From contig NZ_QOCZ01000020.1 of the NCBI RefSeq assembly GCF_018207095.1, positions 1 through 64,000 on the forward strand: 64,000 bases of DNA. Direction: 5' to 3'. The position numbers and the translations under genes are program-made. Below are positions 8,580 to 15,271 of this stretch, one piece after another (position 1 is the first letter of the stretch; the number at the start of each line of letters is the position of its first letter). This stretch comes from Nocardiopsis sp. MG754419 (GTDB lineage: Bacteria > Actinomycetota > Actinomycetes > Streptosporangiales > Streptosporangiaceae). The notes beneath the pieces were generated by a model, which saw nothing but the letters and a program-made list of their open reading frames with translations, ran no database searches and was not told the origin of the DNA.

Positions 8580-8596
8580 GCGGGGCACGGCCCCGC
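8580..8596 (-). promoter_or_regulatory. Candidate attenuator hairpin after the leader peptide
   Basis: A 7-bp perfect stem, GCGGGGC and GCCCCGC around a 3-base loop, begins 7 nt after the leader-peptide stop codon on the minus strand. A ribosome paused on the leader's last codons would cover this stem. It could therefore act as an attenuator or anti-attenuator arm for the FMN reductase transcript. Mechanism is inferred from the layout. Confidence 0.5.
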
Positions 8597-8603
8597 AAAG
8601 GCG

Positions 8604-8681
8604 CTAGCTACGACAGAGCGCGCTCGCCTGCTGTCTGAGGTCGACATGCAGGCGCTGGACAAGCAGCTCACCGGCGGACAT
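8604..8681 (-). CDS. Actinobacterial HVDL-type leader peptide (25 aa)
   Basis: The frame from ATG 8681 to TAG 8604 encodes a 25-residue peptide containing LHVDLRQQASALCRS at its end, with GGAG just upstream of the ATG. Short peptides with the H-V-D-L-x-R-x-x-x-S-A-L-C-R pattern are known upstream of sulfur-assimilation genes in Streptomyces and relatives, and the near-terminal Cys codon is thought to sense charged tRNA-Cys. Here the peptide lies on the same strand as the FMN reductase, about 290 nt ahead of it, and is followed at once by a hairpin. It was recognised by pattern; expression is not proven. Confidence 0.75.
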   Translation of the reverse strand: MSAGELLVQRLHVDLRQQASALCRS

Positions 8682-8723
8682 GTCTCCATCATGAAGCGCC
8701 CCGGCCACTATCGTCAATGCGTG

Positions 8724-8750
8724 CCGACACCCCTCCTGAGGGGGTGTCGG
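8724..8750. repeat. 10-bp stem hairpin upstream of the leader peptide
   Basis: CCGACACCCC (8724-8733) pairs with GGGGTGTCGG (8741-8750), and the inner CTC/GAG bases extend the stem. It lies 43 nt before the leader-peptide start, in the gap to the divergent nagA gene (8682-8946). It could be a regulator site or block read-through between the two units. The rest of this gap shows only promoter-like AT-rich sequence near 8870-8895. Confidence 0.4.
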
Positions 8751-8946
8751 ACCCGCGGGGCCCGGTCCACCTCGCGGACAAGCGTCCCAGAGTTCGGAAT
8801 CACCCTGTCTTCCCTGGGAATACGTGACCGGGAGGGGGCGCGCACGACCCCCGGCCGACCGCCCGGTCACACGTATGTAATTTACGACACACAAGGCCCG
8901 CCACCCCTGACACGGCGGACCCCACACGCGAGGAGAGGCCCGACCC

Positions 8947-10080
8947 ATGGCCCACGTACCCCTGACCCTCACCGGCGCGCGCGTAGTGACGGCCGACGGC
9001 ACCCACGACGGTTGGGTCCGCATCGAGAACGGCCGGGTGGCGGAGCTCGGCACCGGCGACCCCGGTCCGGGTGAGCGCCACGACGTCGGCGGACGTCTGG
9101 TCGCACCCGGCCTGGTCGACACGCACATCCACGGCGGTGCCGGTCGGTCCTTTCCCGAGGCCGACCCGGAGGGGGTCCGCGAGATCGTGGCGTTCAACCG
9201 CCGGTCGGGGGTGACCTCGCTCGTGGGCGGTCTGGTGGCGGCCTCGCCGGAGGACACGCTGCGGCAAGTGTCGGTGCTGGCCGAACTGTGCGAGGAGGGC
9301 GCGCTGTCCGGGATCTACCTGGAGGGTCCGTTCATCGCGACGTCGCGGTGCGGCGCGCACGACCCCGCGCTGTTGCGCGACCCCGACACCGCGGAGTTCG
9401 ACGCCTGGCTGAGGGCGGGGCGCGGCCACGTCCGGATGGTCACGGTCGCCCCGGAGCTCCCCGGGGCCCTGGACCTGATCCGCGCGGCGGTGTCGTCGGG
9501 CGTGGTGGCGGCGGTGGGCCACACCGAGGCCACCTACGAGCAGACGCGGGCGGCGATCGACGCGGGCGCGACGGTGGCCACGCACGTCTACAACGCGATG
9601 CGGCCGCTCAACCACCGCGACCCGGGGCCGATCGCGGCCGTTCTGGGCGACGACCGGGTGACGGTGGAGCTGATCCTGGACAACGTGCACGTCCACCCGG
9701 GCGCCGCCCGACTGGTGTTCGACGCGGCCGGTCCGGGCCGGGTGTCCCTGGTGACGGACGCGATGTCGGCGACCGGGCTGGGCGACGGCGAGTACACCCT
9801 GGGCGATCTGCGAGTGCGGGTGCGGGACGGCCGCGCGCACGTGATCGAGACGGGGGCGATCGCCTCCAGCACCATCGTGCTGCCCCAGGCGGTGAGCAAC
9901 ACCGTGGCCCTGGGGGTATCGGTGGAGGACGCGGTGCGCTCGGCGTCCTCGGTGCCGGCCGCCGCCCTGGGGCTGACGGGGGTCGGCAGGATCGAGGTCG
10001 GTGGACACGCCGACCTCGCGGTGATCAATAAGGACCTTTCGGTCGCCGACGTGATGTATCAGGGCAGGTGGGTGGCCTAA
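8947..10080 (+). CDS. nagA: N-acetylglucosamine-6-phosphate deacetylase
   Basis: 377 residues from ATG 8947 (GGAGAGG upstream). The enzyme converts GlcNAc-6-phosphate to glucosamine-6-phosphate plus acetate in the cytosol. Amidohydrolase hallmarks are in order: DTHIHGG near residue 58, LEGPF near 128, metal-binding His in GHTEATYEQ and ATHVYNAM, and the catalytic Asp in TDAMSATG. The length is the family norm. Its partners, a GlcNAc-type PTS, DasR and a SIS-domain deaminase, are encoded 21-25 kb downstream, so the pathway is split over two loci. I see no clear DasR site in its promoter. Confidence 0.93.
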   Translation: MAHVPLTLTGARVVTADGTHDGWVRIENGRVAELGTGDPGPGERHDVGGRLVAPGLVDTHIHGGAGRSFPEADPEGVREIVAFNRRSGVTSLVGGLVAASPEDTLRQVSVLAELCEEGALSGIYLEGPFIATSRCGAHDPALLRDPDTAEFDAWLRAGRGHVRMVTVAPELPGALDLIRAAVSSGVVAAVGHTEATYEQTRAAIDAGATVATHVYNAMRPLNHRDPGPIAAVLGDDRVTVELILDNVHVHPGAARLVFDAAGPGRVSLVTDAMSATGLGDGEYTLGDLRVRVRDGRAHVIETGAIASSTIVLPQAVSNTVALGVSVEDAVRSASSVPAAALGLTGVGRIEVGGHADLAVINKDLSVADVMYQGRWVA

Positions 10081-10182
10081 CGGCGTGTCGTGGGCACGGT
10101 ACGGATCAGTAACATCTCTCTGCGCAACAATCGTGATCAGGGCATCGAGGAAAGCACCGTGCTCGTCACGAAAGGATCCGTC

Positions 10183-10491
10183 ATGGCCCAGTCGAGACAG
10201 GCGAACGACCAGCCGCCGACCCACGTGCCCTCCGAGGAACAGGGGCACCTCGGCAAGCTCGCCGGCGAACTGTCCCGCTACGACGTCCGGGCGGAGGTGG
10301 TGGAGGAGCCTGGGCTGTGCCTGCGTGTCAGGAACCCGGACTCCGTCCACGCGGTCGAGGACGTGATCTGCGAGCGTCGCGAACACGACTACGCGTTCAT
10401 CGCCTCGTTCGGGGTCCACTTGGGCAACAGCGGCAGCCTGTCACTCACGGCCCACAAGGTCGCGTGGCTGGTGGGAGCCACCGAGCAATAA
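10183..10491 (+). CDS. Small hypothetical protein
   Basis: 102 residues, taking ATG 10183, which follows AAAGGA at a proper distance; a longer start at 10090 is open but has no ribosome site. The polar N-terminus (Gln/Pro/Glu-rich) leads to a compact alpha/beta region with LCLRVRNPDS and a C-terminal SFGVHLGNSGSLSLTAHKVA. There is no signal peptide or helix that would cross the membrane. I do not recognise the family. It follows nagA by about 100 bp and is closed by a strong hairpin, so it may share the nagA transcript. Confidence 0.6.
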   Translation: MAQSRQANDQPPTHVPSEEQGHLGKLAGELSRYDVRAEVVEEPGLCLRVRNPDSVHAVEDVICERREHDYAFIASFGVHLGNSGSLSLTAHKVAWLVGATEQ

Positions 10492-10503
10492 CGAACCCGC
10501 GTA

Positions 10504-10538
10504 CGACGGGGGCGGCGCCGGCGGCACCGCCCCCGTCG
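10504..10538 (+). terminator. Strong GC hairpin
   Basis: CGACGGGGGCGG (10504-10515) pairs perfectly over 12 bp with CCGCCCCCGTCG (10527-10538). It starts 13 nt after the stop of the small hypothetical gene. It reads as the terminator of the nagA/small-gene unit. Confidence 0.65.
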
Positions 10539-10598
10539 GGTCGTCCACGGAGCCTTGGTACCTTCGCCGGAGGAACCCCGGACGAAGAAGGATGCCCC

Positions 10599-11105
10599 GT
10601 GAGCGCCTTGCGTTACGAGCTCGAACCCGTCGACGAGAGCTACTTCGACACCGCCCCGATGCACTGGCGGGTCGGACTGGAGCTGGCCGCGGGGCCCGAC
10701 GAGGTCTGGGCCGAGCTCACCTCGCCGCGCCCTCTGTCCTGGTGTCGCGCCTTGGGAGACGTGCACTTCACCTCCGAGGCCCCCTACGGCGTGGGCGCCA
10801 CCCGTGAGGCCCGCGTGCTCGGCGCGTACCGGATGCGCGCGCACTTCTTCCGTTGGGAGGAGGACGAGCGCCGCATGTCCTTCCACGTCACCGAGGGCAC
10901 GCTTCCGCTCTTCAGCTCCTTCGCCGAGGACTACCACGTGCTCCCCTTCGCCGGCGGCAGCAAGCTCGTGTGGTCGTTCGCCTTCACCCCCTGGCAGGGG
11001 TTGGACAGCGCCCTGCAGTTGGGCCGCCCGCTCACCGAGAGCATGCTCGCCTCACTGGTCAAGGACACCCGCGCGCACTTCGGCCCGCTCACCGAGGTGC
11101 ACTGA
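10599..11105 (+). CDS. SRPBCC-superfamily protein
   Basis: 168 residues from GTG 10599 (AAGGA 8 nt upstream). The sequence has the polyketide-cyclase/START-like pattern: an N-terminal strand with MHWRVGLELAAGPDEVWAEL, central strands around FTSEAPYGVGATREARVL and MSFHVTEG, and a long C-terminal helix (LTESMLASLVKDTRAHF). Such proteins bind hydrophobic ligands in a helix-grip pocket. No catalytic motif allows a function to be named. It lies 83 bp upstream of the aldo/keto reductase on the same strand, and co-transcription is possible. Confidence 0.7.
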   Translation: MSALRYELEPVDESYFDTAPMHWRVGLELAAGPDEVWAELTSPRPLSWCRALGDVHFTSEAPYGVGATREARVLGAYRMRAHFFRWEEDERRMSFHVTEGTLPLFSSFAEDYHVLPFAGGSKLVWSFAFTPWQGLDSALQLGRPLTESMLASLVKDTRAHFGPLTEVH

Positions 11106-11188
11106 GCGGCCCTCACCCCTCGACCGTCCGTCACCCGAGGGGCTAGGGTCGGTCCCGGTCGGTCGACCCCTCGGCGAAGGCGGGACGC

Positions 11189-12157
11189 ATGGAGTACGTG
11201 AAGCTGGGCCGGACCGGGCTGGACGTCTCGCGCGTCACCCTGGGATGCATGAGCTACGGCGCCCCGGACCGGGGACGCCACGACTGGACCCTGGACGAGG
11301 AGTCCGCCCGGCCGTTCATCCGCCAGGCGCTGGAGGCGGGCGTCACCTTCTTCGACACCGCCAACACGTACTCCGACGGGCACAGCGAGGAGATCATCGG
11401 CCGTGCCCTGGCCGACCACGCCGACCGCGACGCGATCGTGCTGGCCACCAAGGTCTTCTCCCCGATGCGCCCGGGGCCCAACGGCGGCGGGCTGTCCCGC
11501 AAGAACATCCTCGCCGAGATCGACCACAGTCTGCGGCGCCTGGGCACCGACTACGTCGACCTCTACCAGATCCACCGCTTCGACCCGCGCACCCCGTTGG
11601 AGGAGACGGTCGAGGCCCTGCACGACGTGGTCAAGGCGGGTAAGGCCCGCTACGTGGGCGCCTCCTCCATGTACGCCTGGCAGTTCGCCAAGGCACTGCG
11701 GGTCGCCGACGTCCACGGATGGACCCGGTTCACCACCATGCAGAACCACTACAACCTCCTCTACCGCGAGGAGGAACGGGAGATGCTCCCGCTGTGCGCC
11801 GACGAGGGCATCGGTGTGATCCCGTGGAGTCCGCTCGCCCGCGGCTTCCTGACCCGGGACTGGGGCACCGACACCGCCCGGTCGCGCGGCGACCGGGTCA
11901 CCGGCGCCCTGTACCGGGAGGAGGACCGGGCGATCGTCGACGCGGTCGGCCGGGTCGCGGAGCGCCGCGGAGTGCCGCGCGCCCGCATCGCCCTCGCGTG
12001 GGTGTCCCGCCACCCGGCGGTGACCTCGCCCATCGTCGGCGCGACCAAGCCCCACCACCTGACGGACGCGGTGGCGTCGTTGGACATCGAGCTGACCGAC
12101 GCGGAGGTCGACGAGCTGGAGCGGTACTACACGCCGCGCCCCGTCGTCGGATTGTGA
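11189..12157 (+). CDS. Aldo/keto reductase
   Basis: 322 residues from ATG 11189. A TIM-barrel NADPH-dependent oxidoreductase. The catalytic tetrad is readable: Asp and Tyr in FFDTANTYSDG, Lys in LATKVF, and His in YQIHRFD. The cofactor-binding end has SPIVGATKPHHL near residue 285. The closest type by feel is the AKR group of YajO/YakC-like proteins; the substrate is unknown. Its stop overlaps the GTG of the next gene (GTGA), so the two are translationally coupled. Confidence 0.9.
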   Translation: MEYVKLGRTGLDVSRVTLGCMSYGAPDRGRHDWTLDEESARPFIRQALEAGVTFFDTANTYSDGHSEEIIGRALADHADRDAIVLATKVFSPMRPGPNGGGLSRKNILAEIDHSLRRLGTDYVDLYQIHRFDPRTPLEETVEALHDVVKAGKARYVGASSMYAWQFAKALRVADVHGWTRFTTMQNHYNLLYREEEREMLPLCADEGIGVIPWSPLARGFLTRDWGTDTARSRGDRVTGALYREEDRAIVDAVGRVAERRGVPRARIALAWVSRHPAVTSPIVGATKPHHLTDAVASLDIELTDAEVDELERYYTPRPVVGL

Positions 12158-12948
12158 GGCCCGCCGGAACGTCGCCCCCGAAGGACGACCTGGGGCATCC
12201 ACTGCCGTCGGACGGGCTGCCCCGGCGGGTCGTGTCGCTGGTGCCGTCGCTCACCGAGGCCATCGCCCACACCGCCCCCGAGGTCCTGGTCGGCGCCACG
12301 GTGTGGTGCACCCACCCGGCCGACCTCACGGTGGAACGGCTGCGCGGCACCAAGAACCCGCACGTGCGGCGGATCATCGAGCTGGCCCCCGACCTCGTCG
12401 TGGCCAACCGGGAGGAGAACCGGGAACGGCACGTCCTCCGACTCCGGGAGGCGGGGATCCCGGTCTGGGTGACCGACATCCGTACCGTGTCCGGAGCCCT
12501 GGCCTCACTGCGCCGGCTGGTGGACCTGGTGGCCCCGGGCACCTCCCCCGCGTGGTTGGGTGAGGCGGAGTCGGTGTGGGCCGCTCCTCCCCCGGCGGAG
12601 CGTCTGCGGGTGGCGGTGCCGATCTGGCGGGACCCGTGGATGTTCGTGGGCGCCGACACCTTCGCCCACGACCTGCTCTCGCGGTCGGGCGCGGACAACG
12701 TGTGCGCCGACCGCCCGGGGCGCTACCCGGCCATCGGCCCGGAGGAGACCACCGGCGCGGACCTGGTCGTCCTGCCCGACGAGCCCTACGCGTTCGGCCC
12801 CGAGGACGGCCCGGAGGCCTTCGACGCCCCCACGGTGTGCGTGTCCGGCCGCGACCTGACCTGGTACGGACCCTCCCTGGTGGAGGCCCGCGCCCGCCTG
12901 TCCACGGCGCTGGACGCGCACCGACCGCGGCGATCCGGCGACCGGTAG
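12154..12948 (+). CDS. Cytoplasmic helical-backbone metal receptor (BtuF-like)
   Basis: 264 residues from GTG 12154, overlapping the aldo/keto reductase stop. VVSLVPSLTEAI near the start is the typical opening of class-III periplasmic receptors (BtuF/TroA type). A second lobe contains YPAIGPEETTGADLVVLPDEPY. Unlike transport receptors it has no signal peptide or lipobox, and no ABC permease lies nearby, so it is probably a cytosolic binding protein for cobalamin, haem or iron-siderophore. That ligand list is family knowledge, not a reading of the site. Coupling to an aldo/keto reductase is unusual and unexplained. Confidence 0.75.
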   Translation: MRPAGTSPPKDDLGHPLPSDGLPRRVVSLVPSLTEAIAHTAPEVLVGATVWCTHPADLTVERLRGTKNPHVRRIIELAPDLVVANREENRERHVLRLREAGIPVWVTDIRTVSGALASLRRLVDLVAPGTSPAWLGEAESVWAAPPPAERLRVAVPIWRDPWMFVGADTFAHDLLSRSGADNVCADRPGRYPAIGPEETTGADLVVLPDEPYAFGPEDGPEAFDAPTVCVSGRDLTWYGPSLVEARARLSTALDAHRPRRSGDR

Positions 12949-12949
12949 G

Positions 12950-13669
12950 TCACCGGGCGCGCAGCCGAGCGACCACCCAGAACAGGCCCAAGACCACCCC
13001 CACGCTCAGGAGTCCTCCGACCACGGCGCCCGCCAGAGTGGACACCCGATCGGCGGCATCGCCCTCCCACAGCGTTCCCGCCAGGCTGTACAGAGCCATC
13101 GTCAGGACGACCAGGGAGACACCCATCAGCACCAGCCCCCGCAGGCTCCAGAAGTAGCGTCGCGGCCCGGGTTCACGCCGTTCTTCCCCCAACTCCGCGG
13201 CCGGACCGACCACGGCCGCCCGAGCGCGTTTGAAGTAGGCGAAGGTGAAGTAGTGGCCGCAGGGCTCCCAGCCCTCCGGCGCGATGCGGTCGGCCAGGCG
13301 TGCACGCTCGCGTCGGCCCGGGGCGATCTCCTGGCGGTACTCCCAGCTCTGCGGGTCCTCGGCGCGATGTCCGACGAAGCGGCCGAGACGGTCCACCCGG
13401 TCGATCTCCCACCCCTCGGCGCCCTTCTCGTTGAGCCGATCCGTCGCGACGAAGGAGTCCGCCGCCCAGACCAGGCTCTCCGGTTCGGGCTCGGGCCCCT
13501 CCTCGCCCACGAGCTCGTCGGCGAACCGGTCCACCGGGCCGAACTCCTCCTCCGGGTCGAGGTCGCCCTCCGCGAGGAAGGCCGCCAGATCATCGGTGGT
13601 ACCGCGCACCCTCTCCTCGGGAACACCGTGCTCACGCAACAGCCCCGCCAAGGCGTCGAGATAGTTCAT
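12950..13669 (-). CDS. DUF1700/DUF2812-like membrane protein, PadR partner
   Basis: 239 residues starting at an ATG that overlaps the padR stop (ATGA). The N-terminal helical part (1-60, YLDALAGLLREHGVP) resembles the HAAS/DUF1700 helix bundle. Residues 65-150, with EKGAEGWEIDRVD and EGWEPCGHYFTFAYFKR, look like a DUF2812 segment. Two transmembrane helices fill the C-terminus (about 173-195 and 210-235). PadR-coupled genes with this layout are common in Gram-positives and usually encode membrane proteins under PadR control. The biochemical role is unknown. Confidence 0.65.
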   Translation of the reverse strand: MNYLDALAGLLREHGVPEERVRGTTDDLAAFLAEGDLDPEEEFGPVDRFADELVGEEGPEPEPESLVWAADSFVATDRLNEKGAEGWEIDRVDRLGRFVGHRAEDPQSWEYRQEIAPGRRERARLADRIAPEGWEPCGHYFTFAYFKRARAAVVGPAAELGEERREPGPRRYFWSLRGLVLMGVSLVVLTMALYSLAGTLWEGDAADRVSTLAGAVVGGLLSVGVVLGLFWVVARLRAR

Positions 13670-13998
13670 CGGACCCCTCCCTTCCTCAGTACCTCGCGTA
13701 CCGACGCGTCGAATTCCAGCCAGGCGCCGCCCTGCTCGGCCAGGACCTCACGGCCCTGGTCGGTGAGGTGGTAGTAACGCCTCCCGGGCCCCTTGGCCGC
13801 CGCGCGGAACTCCGCCGCGACCAGACCCGCCTCCTCCAACCGGTTGAGCACCGGGTAGAGGGTGCCGCCCTTGATCCGCCCGAACCCGGCCTCGTCCAGG
13901 CGTGCGGCCAGGGCGTAGCCGTAGCTCTCGCCCTCGGTCAGTCCGGACAGGACCAGAAGGTCGAGGACCCCCTTCAACCAGCTCGATCGTCGATCCAT
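13666..13998 (-). CDS. PadR-family transcriptional regulator
   Basis: 110 residues from ATG 13998 (AAGGAGAG upstream). This is the compact PadR type, a winged helix with GESYGYALAARLDE, the recognition region IKGGTLYPVLNRLEEAGLV, the wing GPGRRYYHLTDQG, and a short C-terminal dimer helix. It is translationally coupled to the membrane protein at 12950-13669. Direct repeats about 260 bp upstream (14257-14285) are the best candidate operator. PadR repressors of this kind usually answer to membrane-active compounds; that is inference here. Confidence 0.9.
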   Translation of the reverse strand: MDRRSSWLKGVLDLLVLSGLTEGESYGYALAARLDEAGFGRIKGGTLYPVLNRLEEAGLVAAEFRAAAKGPGRRYYHLTDQGREVLAEQGGAWLEFDASVREVLRKGGVR

Positions 13999-14256
13999 CC
14001 GGCTCTCCTTCGGTCGATGGGGGTCGCGCGCCCCGTGGTGTCGGCGCCGGACCAGGGTGGCGACCGCGGGTCGGCGCCGCGGCGGAGGCCGCCCGGCGGC
14101 CCCTCGGCCGCGCGCGGGCACTGCGGGGATCCGGCCGGGTGTGGGCGCACGGCGATCGGCGCGCCGACCGCGGAGGGCGTGTCGAGCCGCGTCGGGACGG
14201 GGCACGTGGGGTGTCATACGTGTCACCTCACGAGGTCGGGCTTCTCGTTAGACCGT

Positions 14257-14285
14257 AATGCAACCTAGTTAGGAATACAACCTAG
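14257..14285 (-). promoter_or_regulatory. Direct repeat, candidate PadR operator
   Basis: AATGCAACCTAG (14257-14268) and AATACAACCTAG (14274-14285) match at 11 of 12 positions with a 17-bp period. They lie in the only AT-rich part of the 500-bp gap (13999-14500) between padR and the tmRNA gene. On the minus strand they read CTAGGTTG-type half-sites ahead of padR. The rest of 13999-14250 is GC-rich, without a gene. Confidence 0.5.
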
Positions 14286-14364
14286 ATCGCGAAGCGACTA
14301 TCCCGCCACGAGGCGCCTCGCCGGTTGCGAACGGCAGCGGTGCGCCGGTTGTGGGCATGACGAA

Positions 14365-14401
14365 GGCCCCCGGTCCGCGCGGTGTACGCGGCCCGGGGGC
14401 C
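14365..14401 (-). terminator. Second hairpin downstream of tmRNA
   Basis: On plus coordinates GGCCCCCGG near 14365-14373 pairs with CCCGGGGGCC at 14392-14401, and a second GC-rich inner stem sits between them. It lies about 45 bp beyond the main tmRNA terminator and may act as a back-up stop. Confidence 0.45.
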
Positions 14402-14445
14402 TGAGATGAGACAGGGTCCCTCCGTCGGGGACGACGGGGAGACAA

Positions 14446-14492
14446 CGAAACGACCCCGCCCGTGAGCTGGGCTCACGCGCCGGGTCGTTTCG
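14446..14492 (-). terminator. tmRNA terminator with nested stem
   Basis: CGAAACGACCC (14446-14456) pairs perfectly with GGGTCGTTTCG (14482-14492). Inside it CGTGAGC (14461-14467) pairs with GCTCACG (14471-14477). Read on the minus strand, it begins 8 nt after the tmRNA 3' end, and the outer stem ends in a short T-rich run (TTTCGTTGT). This is a convincing intrinsic terminator. Confidence 0.8.
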
Positions 14493-14500
14493 GAGAGGAG

Positions 14501-14869
14501 TGGAGGTGGCGGGAATCGAACCCGCGTCCTTCAGCAACGAGCCAGGGCTTCTCCGGGTGCAGTCCGTGGTGTCGTTCTACTCGGCCCCAGCGCTTGCACA
14601 GACACATCGCTGACGGGCCCAGCCACGAAAATGTCCCACTCAGGCCCCGTGGCCTGATCTGAGCGGTGAGTCATCTAGCTGGTGCCGGATCCCGAGCCGA
14701 TGACGAGCCCGGGCCGACAGAGTCACTAACGCTTAAGCAGCGAGAGCGAACTCAGTGCGCTTAGAATTGGCACTTGAATTTATGCGAATGCAGGATTTAC
14801 GAGGTCACAGACGCAACCCTCGACCCGCTTCCCCTGGAACGACTACCGAAGTCGAAACCGATCACCCCC
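14501..14869 (-). ncRNA. ssrA: Transfer-messenger RNA (tmRNA)
   Basis: 369-nt gene. The 5' end (from 14869) reads GGGGGTGATCGGTTTCGAC and the 3' end has the T-arm GCGGGTTCGATTCCCGC followed by CACCTCC. The 7-bp acceptor stem closes with one G-U pair. The tag frame runs from the resume codon GCC (14769-14771) to TAA (14733-14735) and encodes ANSKRTEFALAA, a standard actinobacterial degradation tag ending in ALAA. The 3' CCA is not encoded (bases after the discriminator A are CTCC), so it must be added post-transcriptionally. Its protein partner SmpB is encoded 2.4 kb upstream on the same strand. A -10-like GACAAT (14876-14881) lies 6 nt before the inferred start. Confidence 0.95.
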
Positions 14870-15271
14870 TGTGAAATTGTCAAAGCCATCCGCACCCGTG
14901 GGTGCCGCGACGGCCGACAGGCGAGCGGCGCACCACTCGCGTGTTCGCCACTCTACCGGGTCAACGCCGAAGGAACCAAGCTGATTCCCGGCCGGGGCGA
15001 AGATGTGTCCGAACAGGGAGAAACCCCCGTGAGGCGGACTCAAGATCTGGTCGACGCGGCTCACGGGGGCGGTCGGCAGGGTCGGGCCGACCTGTGGAAC
15101 CGGCAGGGTCTCCCCCGAGATGAGGTCCTGCCGTATCGAGCTGGTCCGCTACCCCCTGTGGCGGTCCCAGCTACCCATGAAGACGCCGCCGGAGCACCCT
15201 GGGGTTGCTCCGGCGGCGCCGGCGATTCGTGACCGGGATGCGACCGCCCGCACGGGGGCCACGGCCGCGCC
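14870..15271. other. Gap between tmRNA and the PBP-like gene
   Basis: 402 bp with no convincing gene. It holds the tmRNA promoter near 14876-14910. A widely spaced inverted repeat (CCCCCGTGAG at 15024-15033 and CTCACGGGGG at 15060-15069) lies in the middle. A terminator is described separately at 15185-15217. Confidence 0.5.
15185..15217 (-). terminator. Terminator of the PBP-like gene
   Basis: GCCGCCGGAGCA (15185-15196) pairs perfectly with TGCTCCGGCGGC (15206-15217), loop 9 nt. On the minus strand it begins 55 nt after the stop of the PBP-like lipoprotein gene. Confidence 0.65.

Noticed and set aside
14878-14883. TTGACA directly upstream of tmRNA as its -35 box
   Set aside because: It lies only 8-9 nt before the 5' end, too close for a -35; the overlapping GACAAT fits a -10 instead.
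14843-15064. 73-codon minus-strand frame overlapping the tmRNA 5' end
   Set aside because: It runs into the tmRNA gene and has no ribosome site; the region is promoter sequence.
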